Origin: Romanomermis culicivorax
Taxonomy: Eukaryota > Nematoda > Enoplea > Mermithida > Mermithidae
Direction of reading: 5' to 3'
Assembly (NCBI GenBank): GCA_963922205.1
Contig: CAWUHX010000344.1
Span: forward strand, 248,001-312,000
DNA length: 64,000 nt
The translations under genes and the position numbers were made by a program. Numbering within the stretch: the first letter of the stretch is position 1; every line of letters starts with the position of its first letter. Shown here piece by piece: positions 24,501-35,668 of the stretch. A model generated the notes under the pieces. That model was not told the origin of the DNA and ran no database searches. It saw nothing but the letters and a program-made list of their open reading frames with translations.

Positions 24501-27500
24501 GCACACGAAGTAATCAGTCTTGAACGTTACATCTCTTTCCTATTTACTGTAGTTTCATTGTAGAAATTTGAAATTAACAGTCAGCTTATTGCGCAAATCA
24601 ATGAGCCGAACAGTTAGTTTATCCGACTCTTTATAAGTCGTTTGCCCTACTCTATAAGATGAGGTATACCTACTTTGAAATTTTCCAAATATTTGCTGCA
24701 GTCTAATGGCTCTAAGTTTATCAGAATTATAATCACAACAAAATCTTGATCAATAATAACACGTTTTTTGTTCATATTTAACATCATTTTATGGATCACA
24801 TTACACATAAGTTGCAGAACTTCATTTCGCCGTATTTAGCCATTCTCGATCAATGGTCGATCTCAGTTTCGACATAAGCTGCAGCTCGAGGAATTCCGTT
24901 GAATCTCTGAACGTTACAATTGAAAGTTTTGAAAATAACTTCAAGGTGAACAACTTATATTTTTCGGATCTCACTCTAGCAATAAATTTTTGCAGGTGTC
25001 TCTCAACAATGAACAAGTTCGTTTGGGTGCTATTTCAAATAATTGGGGTTCACTAATTCATGTTGTATGTGATGAAATGCCGGCCACTGTTCAAGTATTT
25101 TGGTCATTTATTGTTCTGGCAGCCCCTTTCGTCGCATTTTCTTCATTTTTAGCTTGTATCGAGAAATCCCAGCGGATTACATACCTATCAATACAAAGGC
25201 TGTCAGTATAATATTCGAATTTTACCTCGAGTTGTGAAACAGGTCATGAAATACATGAAACCAAAAAATATGGTAATAAATTATGTTTCTGACTCACGCT
25301 CAGCCAACATATTAAGCAGAATTAATGCGAATTACACTCTCAATCTTGACTTGGCGTGAACTAAATTTTAGTTCCGTTATTCGAAACAAGGTTTTCATGA
25401 CTTTCCTACCTGATATTTTGTCTGCCATTATGCTCTCGAATAGGAAGACATTTACAAAACGCAAAAGGTATTTTATGATCGCAACAATCCCCGGTCCCAT
25501 TGTTATCTGTCAAAAAACCTTGAAGTATATGATAAAATTCGTTCTACGAATATGTTTCCTTTGTTTTAGTTGTAGTAATCGAATGAAGACATAAATGTGG
25601 ATCGTATTTAATAGTCAGTGCCATTCAGAGCTCCATGGGGTCGAAAATCTAGCTTGGCATAAAATTGGAGAATTTCAGGCAGTAATCAGACCTTTATTGT
25701 TCGGAGGCGTTTGTAAAAAGGGTGTTCGCATAAATAGACCTGTGAGGCATAGATTCAGTGTCAGGGATTTTAAACCAATCAGGAGCCATAGCTCCTAAAA
25801 ATTCAGCTGCGCAAGCCAAATTGGCTTGTAAAAATTAGAGCCTAACATACATGCACATAGGGGGATAGGAGGGTAAACCCCCATACCTGAGACCTGGCCA
25901 CAACCCCCTCGTGGCCGAAAAAAATCGTCAAACACCCCCCTGAACTTTTTTCAAGATAGATTTTTTGATGATTTTTGTGTATATTTTGTGTGACAAACAA
26001 GCTTCCAGAACTGTTTTCTTTTTTTTTGCTCACCCACCCCCCTACGCCTCGGATAAAAAGTCCAAGGACCCTCTCCCCTGGAAAATTCTTGCCGTGCATA
26101 TCTGGAGCCTAACCACACTTTTGATTAAGCTTGTGCGGAGATGCATTTTTATGCGTTTTGAAATGACAAATACCTAAAATTTCAGGCGCTTCGCGCCGGA
26201 TTTCCAATCATTTATGATCCTTGGTATCATTTCTGTTGTGCGGTTAGAAAATAGCGGCCTAGCTTATGTTTATAGCTTTTAAAAACGAGCATGTTAGGGA
26301 TGAATGTTTGGCCTCGTATTGTTTTTTCACGTATTTAACAACAAGATTTTTCTAGATTATTTTTACAAAATCGTTTTGCGGTGCTTTAGAATTTTCGCTT
26401 TCGTGAACATAACTTTTTGCATTTGGAAAATGATTAAAACACCATCAGCATGGGAAAAGGGCAGAGGTTCTTACTAATCTGAAGAAGCCATCCAGATTTT
26501 TTGCTGCTTGCTTATTTTACGAATCTTAGTTTGCCTGATTGGAAACACATTGAATTCACTGAAAAATTAAACATTTCATGCAGGAAATAGATATAAAAAA
26601 TATTCATTTTCCAACACTATAGAATATCAAAATCCAAAATTTTCTTCCGGTGCTAAGTGATAGATAATAATGATTAGTAAATTACTGACTCTATATATAT
26701 AAGATCGAAAATTAAGGAAATATGTTTGACCTCTTTCGCCAACCAAATGGTGAAAAGATCATGATCATCATCGAAAGTGGCAGAATAATGTGCTGAAGAA
26801 ATTAATTTTCCGACGTTTTATGGACCTCGAAATTAAAATTTTTCGGCGCTGGGCGCCGAACAAGTTATTTTAGCCAGCCTTTTGATTTCTCGTCCAAAAC
26901 ACCGAGAAAATTAAGTTTTGGAAGTCTGGATTCGAAGTAAATGAAATGCATGGGAAGTAACTTTTAATCATTTTTCTGATGAAACTGAGCAAGTGTTTTT
27001 GAATAAATTTGTTGAAAAAAACATTGTTTTTTACTATCACATCCATTTACAAACATTTTAGGTTTGGCTTGTTGAAACTGGTATTGATCTGTAAAATTTT
27101 GACCCTATGAGCCAATTAGCCTGTCGTCAAAAAATAAAAAAAACCCTGTTCAGTGTACAGTAAATTTATAAAACCTCTCGTAGATACATTTTTGAAAAAA
27201 TGGGCTTGACCTAGTCACTTTTCTCAAATTAACTTTTCTTAGTATGGCAATTCTCGAAATTTGACGCACCAGTAATTCATTTTTCTCCAAAGTCAGCTGA
27301 CCACTAACTATTTTTTCGTGGGAGAGTAATGATTTTCCGCTATTCTCCCTTGATTTTCCCTTTATATTTAAACATTTTTCCAAACCTTAGATACTTACAC
27401 CTCCGTTACCCCCTATGGGGCTGTCTGATGCCATTGAAGTATGAATCATGACCCGAAAAAGCATTTGGTTCTGATTTTTCTTGTATCTTCTAGGAAAATA

Positions 27501-27782
27501 CTTCAAGCAAAGTTGTTTCTCCGATGCCAGGACTGATCAAATCAGTTGCGGCCAAAATTGGCAAATGCGTCGCCGAAAATGAACCAGTTTGTGTCATTGA
27601 AGCCATGAAAATGCAAAACATTTTGTGCGCAAGTAAATCTGGAACTGTGAGAAAATTTTATTCTATACTTTCATTTTCAACAGAAATTCTCAAAAAACAA
27701 ATTTCTTCCGTAGATTCGCAAAGTTCATTGCAAGGTTGGCGATATCGTCGACGTTGATGCTGTTCTCGTCGAAATAGAATAA
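15522..27782 (+). CDS. PCCA: Propionyl-CoA carboxylase alpha chain, mitochondrial (16 exons)
   Basis: ATP- and biotin-dependent carboxylation of propionyl-CoA in the mitochondrial matrix (alpha chain: biotin carboxylase plus biotin carrier). Exons: 15522-15653, 18407-18523, 18752-18865, 18922-19107, 20093-20311, 20369-20463, 21066-21216, 21335-21404, 21540-21757, 21968-22043, 22934-23144, 24840-24945, 24996-25094, 25153-25272, 27494-27646, 27714-27782. They sum to 2136 bp (711 aa plus stop), phases agree at every junction, and all introns are GT-AG; the human protein is about 728 aa. Exon 1 is Arg-rich and low in acidic residues, as in a transit peptide. Motifs: [12 protein letters not shown] (exon 2), [10 protein letters not shown] (~123), glycine loop [12 protein letters not shown] (~204), [11 protein letters not shown] (~332), biotinylation EAMKMQ with Lys677. 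Exon 12 (EACHSRSMVD junction) is the least conserved and its acceptor the least certain. No internal stop; probably functional. Confidence 0.95.
16797..18250. mobile_element. Probable MITE with GGACCC ends, in PCCA intron 1
   Basis: The left end GGACCCAAATGCTC and the reverse complement of the right end GGACCCGATTGCTC form inverted termini. The interior is full of CTTAAGGT/ACCTTAAG-like words. It is split by the MITE at 17227-17994. No clear target-site duplication was seen. Confidence 0.5.
17227..17994. mobile_element. MITE with CATACATGTAA termini, nested in intron 1
   Basis: 11-bp terminal inverted repeats CATACATGTAA and an exact 8-bp duplication TTTTTAAC at 17219-17226 and 17995-18002. 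The interior repeats its own arms (second left arm near 17306, second right-arm-like stretch near 17728) and has a C-run at 17701-17712. It appears to be a duplicated or self-nested copy. Confidence 0.85.
22096..22490. repeat. Partial CATACATGTAA-family MITE in PCCA intron 10
   Basis: The left arm matches the 17227 family (CATACATGTAATTGGGG, then a GAAATCGTCG block). The right part instead resembles the arms ending TTACAGGTATG (here CCAGTTACAGATATG). No flanking duplication was found, so it looks recombinant or truncated. Confidence 0.55.
23186..24284. mobile_element. Non-autonomous hAT element in PCCA intron 11, 1099 bp
   Basis: Exact 8-bp target-site duplication ACTAGCAT at 23178-23185 and 24285-24292. 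The right end is ...AACCCTG and the left end is the decayed CATAGTTTTTT. Both ends repeat the word GGCTTGT/ACAAGCC, including CAAGCCATGGCTTG. A CGGCGCTTCGCGCCGG hairpin lies near 23365. The interior shares sequence with 9080-9640. No transposase ORF. Confidence 0.85.
25762..27148. mobile_element. Non-autonomous hAT element in PCCA intron 14, 1387 bp
   Basis: Exact 8-bp duplication TTCAGTGT at 25754-25761 and 27149-27156. Ends CAGGGATTTT and ...AACCCTG. The left subterminal region has both GGAGCCATAGCTCC and GGCTTGT words. GGCGC hairpins occur near 26187 and 26846. A second MITE (25846-26104) is inserted in it. Confidence 0.85.
25846..26104. mobile_element. MITE nested inside the intron-14 hAT element
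   Basis: Exact 8-bp duplication GAGCCTAA at 25838-25845 and 26105-26112. Termini are CATACATGCAC and, reverse complemented, CAGATATGCAC. 259 bp, non-coding. Confidence 0.8.
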
Positions 27783-29690
27783 TATTTTCGGGTTGATTTT
27801 ATCTCATATTTTTTACAGTATCGTTTTGAATATCACTTGAGCTATGTGCTTGGATAATGTCGAGATTGTTGATAACACTATTCCTCTGAACAAACGCGAT
27901 AAAACTCTACTTTATTCAATTTTTGATTTAAAAAATCTCATGGAAACCTCTGGTTAAGCATTTCAAAACCATATCTTCACGTCTGTCTAACTTATCGCTT
28001 TTGTTTTGTGTCATGTTTTTTAATTACATATGTTCATACGTGTTGATGAAGATAGGCTGTTATTCTCTGCGGAAATTTTTTGCTGCCTTGATTTAGCAAC
28101 TTCAGTTCTTTATTTGGTTGTGATATTTATCTGATGATTGGTTGTTTCTGTTTTTATGCGCCTTTTTATTGAATTTTGTACGCATACGTACACATTAAAT
28201 TCTCCATATATCATGCCGCAAAATTTAATAAATTTATCGTCATTACTGCATTTGTTTGCATTCATAATTTTTTAATTCACATGAGTGGAAAAGGAACATC
28301 TGTACGATCTGATCAAGTGCTACTTCTTTCGAATCGGCAGATACAGCGAACCGATGAGAGTAAATTGTCAATGGATAATGAATGAGAGAAAAGTTTAGCC
28401 ATTCTCTAGTAACCCGATCAAATCGCCAAAACTGGTTGGGGTTTCGAAAAAAATATTTGATGGTGTAAATAAGGATACGGAAGTTTTTACGAACATGAAA
28501 CGGAGTACAAATTGTACATACTCATTGCACATGTTTTCTTATACTCTTATATCTTCTTGAGTAGGAATAACCTTATACATACATTTATATTCTTCATTTA
28601 TAACCTCTTATGGGCACAGTTATGGGACTGCTACGTCCCGATAGTTTTGATTTCTAACGTATGGTCTTCTTGATCTTGTTCATCCGGATCACAACTGACA
28701 ATGCTAATAATCTGCGATGAACGATCGTTAATTGCTTAAACGTTATTTGCCTGTCTATCGTCCTGAATTCGGATTTGGGTGAGGCTGCATAACAGTTTCT
28801 GACTAGCAAATAATGAAACTCGTCTTATCTGGTTGGACACAGTATATATATTTTCCAGCATTTCAGACTGAGTTTACGAGGTACATTATGTACATGCTAT
28901 GGTATTAGTGACATGAAGGGAGATTCAACACTGCAATTGATGTCGTGCGTGATCTATGTCACAAGATCAAGGTAAATATGTTACATATAGAACAAAATAA
29001 CTGTTGCTCAAAGAAGCATGCATATCGATGGATCTGAAATACAACCTTATACTCAAACTCAGCCTCAATCCTGTGCATATTACGACATTGATCCAATATA
29101 ATAGGGACTCTGCTGACTGTACAAGTCTTGAGGTTCACTACTCATCGTAAAGATATCATGATGTTACATCCCAGATTGTGGAAAATTAAATCCTATCCAG
29201 CTTTCAGCCATCTCAAATCTACTGTCACTCTACAGTTTTCTCAACATTTCGCTTTTGGGTGGGCGAACGAAAAAATTTGGTTAATCGATTTTTTTACCTT
29301 CCAGAAAAAGTGAGGCCCTATGTTTTCTAGAAGCTTAATCATCTTTACAAAAATATTATAGAGTGGTTTTTGGAGCTGTTACGCTCTGAGTTGTATACAG
29401 ATCAGATTTTGAGGATACATTGCTCGATCACGCTCCCAGTATTCTTTAGGTGTAAACATCAGTGTAAAAACAAAGTTGACAGGCCTGAAGCAACTTGAAA
29501 AATCAGCCGAAAAAGTGAATAAAGGTCAAGTGTTGAAAACTGAAACTTTCCAGAAATTAAAAAACCGATTTTCAGATCAATTACTTCACGCTTTGCTGCT
29601 ATTGAAGCTATGGAAATTATTCTCATGTGCTTCTCATTGACGTTGCACAACTGATTCAATGTATGTCCAATTTGTTGCTTGCGATTTTTT
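27783..29690. other. Intergenic downstream of PCCA, nothing recognised
   Basis: AT-rich sequence that should contain the PCCA 3' UTR. AATAAA-like words occur near 28227 but no site can be chosen. Only short open frames without recognisable content are present. Confidence 0.5.
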
Positions 29691-30320
29691 CACAAAAAAA
29701 TTCAATAAACGGTTTGAAAAATAGAACGTTTTGTCCAAGAAAAACCGTAAAAAATGTATTCATGGCGCGAAGCGCCTAGAAAATTGACGTTTTTGACCTT
29801 TTCCTGTTCAAAAATTTTCATTTTTCATAAAATGACATTTTTCAGTATTTTTTTGTCCAACAGTATGGGGATCCCTATGACTACCATTTGGCTACCTACG
29901 TTGTCATGCTTATGACATCTTAATAAGCACTTACCAAATCTTATAAGATAACTGAGGATCTTATGAATTATCCGACAGATGCTTACTAATTGTAAGCATA
30001 CAATAAGAATTATTTTATCTTGGAAGATTTTGAGCAAGCAGAGAAATATGCTTCCAAGTGCTTATAAGATATATTTTGATCTTACTGTTTATTTTTTCAT
30101 CGTAAGCACGTGTTCAGCACGTACAGTTTCTTGTAAGATAAAGTTAGGGATCTAACAAGATCAGGTAAGGAATAAATTTCGCTCGCCAGCATGAATAAGA
30201 TTTGATGCAAAATCTTGTAAGTTAGGATTGGTAAATCCCGGGAGGAGTCGCCCAATGGCTAGCCATATGGCCGGCGACTTCTGGGGGTGTTCCTATAGCA
30301 CTTTCCCCAATTACATGTGT
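29690..30320. mobile_element. CATACATGTAA-family MITE split by a 340-bp insertion
   Basis: The MITE interior (GGCGCGAAGCGCC hairpin near 29763, then TATGGGGATCCC) stops near 29895. It resumes near 30238 and ends with CCCCAATTACATGTGTG. The insert between carries many CTTATAAG/CTTACAAG-type words and is a separate repeat. The left terminus of the MITE is not visible. Confidence 0.6.
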
Positions 30321-31424
30321 GAGTGTAAATTACTGTAAATCATTTTAAACTGAATGATGCTAAATCGCGAAAACAGCGTTTTGAATTTAAATATCGACAT
30401 GATGTGTATAGTCTTTACTTCTGAATTGAGGTTGGGAAAGGTCTCATGTGGATTGATAAATTGGTCGAGCTACTGTAAGACAAACTTGGGAAAAATATCA
30501 ATTTTTGATGCTACGGCTGCTTTACACTATGAACCTGGGTTATGTTTTGGCGTATTTACGAGAAGTGGAGGCAGAAATCTAGAAAAATATACAGCTCACA
30601 CAGTTGTAGGACAAAAATTGACACGACTATTCATTTGTAAAGTTACTTAAATAATTGCGCACATCTACAGTAAGACGTGTCCTTTTTGACTCAAAAGTGA
30701 TACAATCGATGGAACTCAACAGTTCTACGTACTGTGAATATTTTTTTAATTTTGAATTTGATCCTCTGATAGTATTGTGGAATACCTGTGACTTTGTTCT
30801 CATATAAGGCGATAAGCTTCTGGGATCTGAGGACCATGCATGGTCGTAAGGTTTGTGAGTACGTTTGAGTCTATAACAAATTCGTTTTTTTTCTACATGA
30901 GGACATAAAAATAACGTAAAATTTGAGGAAATACGGACGTATAAGGGATACTGGTGGAGAACATACATATATGAGGCTATAAGCTTGGACAAAAATACAC
31001 TTTATGTTCTCATGGAAACTCTGTGAACTGCTTTACAGCCTCACATCCTGTGTACTGTACATACTCTTGTAATCTTCCGCAGCACTGACATACAGATTCA
31101 TCTACGATTTCAAACGAAACAAAGTGCTTCAGTATGGTGACTTGATGTACCTTGTCTGAAAGATACTTCGTTTTCTACAAATGCATGTGAATTAAAAATG
31201 GCAACAATTAGCATTCACAAGAATTTTCTAAATACAGTTTTTCATTTAAATAATTGCTTAAGATTAGTTGGGAATGCTCAAAAACTATCGGTCCAATGTG
31301 ACAATCGGAAAATATGACATTACTTTCCAATATTTATTCAGAAGCATTTGGGTTGTCTCTGCGTCTGTCATTTCAAAGTAAATGGGCTCTAGTTTCGATA
31401 TAGAATGTATTTTAGCTCTCAAAT
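30321..31424. other. Intergenic, nothing recognised
   Basis: AT-rich with short unconserved open frames. The PCCA side and the MULE side are both non-coding here. Confidence 0.5.
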
Positions 31425-31432
31425 TAGACCCC

Positions 31433-31562
31433 AGACGGTTAAACCGTAACAGCGGTTAACTGTAACCGTAACCGCTAACCGTAAAAATTTTGTGCCACGG
31501 TTTTAACCGTAACCGTGCCTGCTCTTTACGGTTATAACCGTAACCGTCCTTATTATTGGTGG
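31433..31562. repeat. Left terminal ACCGTAACCGT-type repeat array of the MULE
   Basis: Irregular repeats of AACCGTAACCG and its complement. The mirror array is at 35530-35668 at the right end. Confidence 0.75.
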
Positions 31563-31596
31563 TTATACTACGGTTACACATATTTTAAAGGAAGGT

Positions 31597-31765
31597 GCCC
31601 CAACATTGCCACCATCCCAACATTGCCACTGTCTCAACATTACCACCGTTTCAACATTGCCACCAAAAAATGCCAACATTGCCACCATCCCAACATTGCC
31701 ACCATCCCAACATTGCCACCATCCCAACATTACCACCGTCCAAACATTGCCACTATTCCATATGG
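31597..31765. repeat. 17-bp minisatellite (CAACATTGCCACCATCC)
   Basis: About nine or ten imperfect units. The inverted partner array is at 34769-34886. Open frames across it are by-products of the repeat. Confidence 0.9.
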
Positions 31766-32559
31766 GGTAAAAATATACCATTTTCATACTACGTTTTTGA
31801 AGGTTTTGCATAACATGCTGACATAATTTTGTAAAGCAAACTGAGTGTGTCCATTTTGTAACTTATTTCCTGTTTTACAAATAACTTTTTTTCTCAATTT
31901 TACTGAATCAATTAAACACCCCAACCAAGCAGATACACTAAGTGCTCCAAATATCGACGGACTCTAGCACGAAAATCATCATCTTGTAAACCAACGATTT
32001 CATTCAGAAAAGCATTTTTTCACGCATAACATTTTCATCCACTTGTATATAGCGAAAAATACCTTGCCTCAGTAGGGCTCCCCCTCATCAGCTGGCGAAT
32101 TCGCATGTAAAATGATAATACGTTCAAGTAATTTATTAACAGATCAAAACAATATTAAGGCTGTTTTGAATACTCTGTAACGTGTGTAGCACCGGGTGGG
32201 AGCGTGCGCCTCCACCAACTGCACAGCCCTGCATCGCCTGAGCGAGTGCAGCAGTGCCCGTCACAACCATCTGAGTGTGGGGCCCTGACTTGTGCGTGAA
32301 ACATCAAGTCTACGGGTTCAGAGGGAAACGCACGATGGCAGCGTGTGCGCATCGTGACAACTCAAACTCGATTAAAACTTAACAATTTAGGCAACTCGGA
32401 CTCAAAAACCTCAAAATATCAAACTTGAACTCGACATTTCTGAAATTCTTTGGTCAAAACAGCCCTAATATATATTATGATTTTTTAGATCAAATTCTTT
32501 AGTAGTTATGCACAAACTTGACTTAAATGATGGGTTTGCTAAAACCAATTTAGAAATGA

Positions 32560-33925
32560 ATTCAAGGCAGGGCGTGGGTGGCTGAAATCATGGTTTATTT
32601 TATTGTGCCATCTTTCTGCATGGTTTGTTGTTCAGCGGCCTGGACGTCCAACCAATTGTTTGTTAACAATCCAAATGTTGTCAAAATAGTTCCAGTTGGG
32701 CACATCAAACTGCCCATGGAGGATATTTTTCTTGTTTGGGTTTGCCAAAAAAGACGTTTTCCTTGTGTGAACTACCAGATACCTCATAGTATGTCACAAA
32801 ATTGGTCAATTTTTGGCGAATGATCTGATCCTCATATGCCGGGATTGCAACCAGGCATTCCGTACTCAGTTTGGTGGCAACATGGAACACTCTTGATCAG
32901 ATGAATCCTATGGCTTAATTGTCCATTTTCTTCCTCATAAGCTGCTTTCAGCCCATTTGACTGGAGCCAGTGCATCAGAGATTGACCAAATTGAAATAAA
33001 CATCCCCTGATATTTATGTTGGCTGGAAGTAGATGACGGCCAGCCTGCATTGCTGCCGATTCGAAATCCATGAGAATTGTGTAAGAGTGCCAATACCATT
33101 GAAACGAATGGTTAAATTGTAGATCAAACAACAAAATAATTGTTCATAGGCTGTTGTTCAAAATTTGCATGAATGGCACACCTAACCATGATCCAGTATT
33201 CTGATTCATACCTGTAAGAGGTCCGATCAGTCGGGAGCGGTCCGAAAACGTCGAAATTTTTCCCAAAAAAGGCACTTTCGGCCAGTTTTTTCTAATTTTT
33301 TCAAGTCTGGGTGGGGGTTGGGGAATTGGGTATATGGTTGGCCAAGTTAGGGGCCCCCCAATTACAGGTATGTTCTGATTGATGAAGTGTTTCTAAATCC
33401 AAATCCGAGCTGAATACCAAAAAATCTTGTTCTTGATACAAGAGCAGACATACATCTGTGTCCATTATCCACTGAATGAGCTTCCCTGCCTTGTAAAGTT
33501 AAGTTATATTCGATGGGCAGATCATGATGATCTATTATGGGTATCAATGTTTTCTGAAGTTGTCGGTAAAGACTGGAACCATTCTTTTTGTATGGTTCTA
33601 TTTCCATCTCTATTTCCTCTTGCATTTGCTGATCTGATGGAAATCTGTTTGGAATTTGAGCCACAGATTCTCGAAAGGCACGAAGTGGAGCAATACCCTA
33701 TTCAGAACATTGCTGAGTCAATTTAAGCCCTTCGATTTCACACTTGATCTTCTGATTGCAGCCAGGGAAATGACCTGTGGTTGAATCTGTCACAAATCTT
33801 TCATTTTGAACCGTAACTCTAGCAGACCCCACATTTTCAAGAGGCGAGCAAAGTTTACAAACATAATTGGATAAATGCTTTGAAGATTTCTTTCGGAACA
33901 GGTAATATAATTGAGGATTTTGCAA
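32560..33925 (-). pseudogene. FLYWCH/MULE transposase, interrupted
   Basis: Reading the - strand from 33925: a FLYWCH-like zinc finger (YVCKLC ... GHFPGC), a linker (IPNRFPSDQQ; SSLYRQL; LPIEYNLTLQGRE), then the MULE core. The core shows ILMDFESAAMQA (catalytic Asp), RGCLFQFGQSLMHWLQSNGL and KAAYEEE, and a C-terminal AIPAYEDQ. This matches the order in animal MULE transposases, which cut and paste the element by a DDE mechanism. The 166-bp MITE at 33207-33372 lies between linker and core, and stops occur near 33135 and after 32705. The N-terminus abuts the SINE at 33929, which may have displaced the first exon or start. Confidence 0.75.
33207..33372. mobile_element. MITE inserted in the MULE transposase, 166 bp
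   Basis: Perfect 11-bp inverted ends CATACCTGTAA and an exact 8-bp duplication TTCTGATT at 33199-33206 and 33373-33380. Confidence 0.9.
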
Positions 33926-33928
33926 TTT

Positions 33929-34345
33929 GTTGAGGCAACCTGTTCCCCCTACTCGGGGCTTCAGTAAAAGTTAGGCTCGGTCTGGGACTTGAACCCAGGA
34001 CCTTGTGGCTACCGTCCGCATGCTCTGATCAACTGAGCCAACTGAGCAGCGGAAAAGGCGCTCTCTTTTTGCAACAATTCGTAGTTGAGGTGGCTGCTTT
34101 GGCCACTCTCAACATCCCTCCACCATCGAGTTTGACGGACCGTCAAGGGCCACCAGTGTTGAGGCAACCTGTTCCTGCTACTCGGGGTTTCAGTAAAAGT
34201 TAGGTTCGGTCTGGGACTTGAACCCAGGACCTTGCGGCTACCGTCCGCACGCTCAAACCAACTGAGCCAACCGAGCAGCGGAAAAGGCGCTCGCTTTTTG
34301 CAACAATTCGTAGTTGAGATGGCTGCTTTGGCCACTCTCAACAAA
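33929..34345 (-). repeat. Tandem tRNA-derived SINE (two units, 229-bp period)
   Basis: Units start at 33929 and 34158 (GTTGAGGCAACCTGTTCC); the second is partial. On the - strand each contains RNA polymerase III promoter boxes: box A TGGCTCAGTTG and box B GGTTCAAGTCC. They lie within tRNA-like stretches at about 33973-34048 and 34203-34278. The tRNA-unrelated tail is shared by both. A functional tRNA is unlikely because the acceptor arm does not pair well. Confidence 0.8.
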
Positions 34346-34768
34346 TTCGACAATTAGCAAAGTATTGTTCAATTCTTGACTAAGAAAATATTCAATAAGA
34401 CCAAAGTCAACCATTTTTGTGAAAAGGAAAGAAATACTATATAGGAGTTCGTTGGGTTCATGTACCATTTCATCTTATTTGCATAAAAATAAAACTATTT
34501 TAAGCCCTGTTGGAAGGTCAACACCAGGGAAGACGTTATTGCCTACCTGAAGAAGCTGCATGCAGAACGCCTCTGGTTGTGCAAATGTGCATTGAAAAGA
34601 GCAAATCCAATTAACTATCACAAGTCAATCATTTCCAAAAAATGAAAATTAAAGATGGCATGATTAATTAACATGTTTCATGAATTTGGAGGCACCCCGT
34701 TTGCTTCACAAGGTTATATCTCATTATGTTATGCCAAATTTTTATCCAATATTCCACTTTTAAAAAAT

Positions 34769-34886
34769 GGTGGCAATGTTGGGACAGTGGCAATGTTGGG
34801 ATGGTGGCAATGTTGGGATGGTGGCAATGCTGGGATGGTATCAATGTTGGGATGGTGACAATGTTGGGATGGTGGCAATGTTGGGA
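34769..34886. repeat. 17-bp minisatellite, inverted partner of 31597-31765
   Basis: Units of GGTGGCAATGTTGGGAT, about seven copies. This is the reverse complement of the left array. Confidence 0.9.
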
Positions 34887-35529
34887 CTACACCTTGTAAA
34901 GCATGCTACTTTTATTTTATTGAAACATTTCATGCACTCAAATAAAAGCTCTTGCATCTTTTCTTCCAATTTTATAGGACAAGAAAAGAATTTTTCTTGA
35001 AATTTAAATTAGGCTGTGGGTAGAGATGCCATGCCTTATGTGTTAATGGGTTTCATAGAAAGTATTCAAAAAAATGAGATGATGTTAGGCTTTTTAAGGG
35101 AAATAGGCTAAAATTGTCGCTATAAGGTGCATCTTTTCAACCAAGAAAATTGAAAAAAACTGAACTATTATTTGGTGGTGTTCCTGTATAGTGTGGAAAA
35201 TTTTGATTATCGACAAAAATTTGTGCTCGTAGCAACTCCTACTTATTTTTGTTGCTTAGATTTGAACGTAAACGACTTTATTTTGACAACAATTTTTTAA
35301 AATCTGCTATATATGAATCTTATGATGAAGATATAGTGGATGAGCCTTATGCAAATGAGGCTCTCCTGTCTCAATCTAAAGATATAAAATTGCTGGTAGT
35401 ATCTTAACCTCTAAATGAGCTGGATTAAAGTCGAAGAATATGGAAATGTTAGTTTTTTTGCAAAAGAAACCTTGCATTTTTGTAGTCTTGTTTTTGAATA
35501 GATAATTTTGTAATGCACATATTTTCTCA

Positions 35530-35668
35530 TGCGTAACCGCGGTTATAACCGTAACTGTGAGAAAAACTCATGGTTATAACCGTAAACGCAGATGAGTTCA
35601 GGGAAAATAACCATAACTGTAACCGTCAATGTGGCTCCTAACCATAACCGTACCAAAAAAACTCATGG
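35530..35668. repeat. Right terminal ACCGT-type repeat array of the MULE
   Basis: Repeats of GGTTATAACCGTAA and related words, mirror of 31433-31562. Confidence 0.75.

Noticed and set aside
31597..31765. CRISPR-like array
   Set aside because: The units are contiguous 17-bp repeats without spacers, in a eukaryotic transposon end.
31515..31826. Protein-coding frame across the minisatellite
   Set aside because: Open in several frames only because the repeat lacks stops; no domain.
34203..34278. Functional tRNA gene
   Set aside because: Boxes A and B are good but the acceptor stem does not pair convincingly and the unit is duplicated with a non-tRNA tail, so SINE is the better call.
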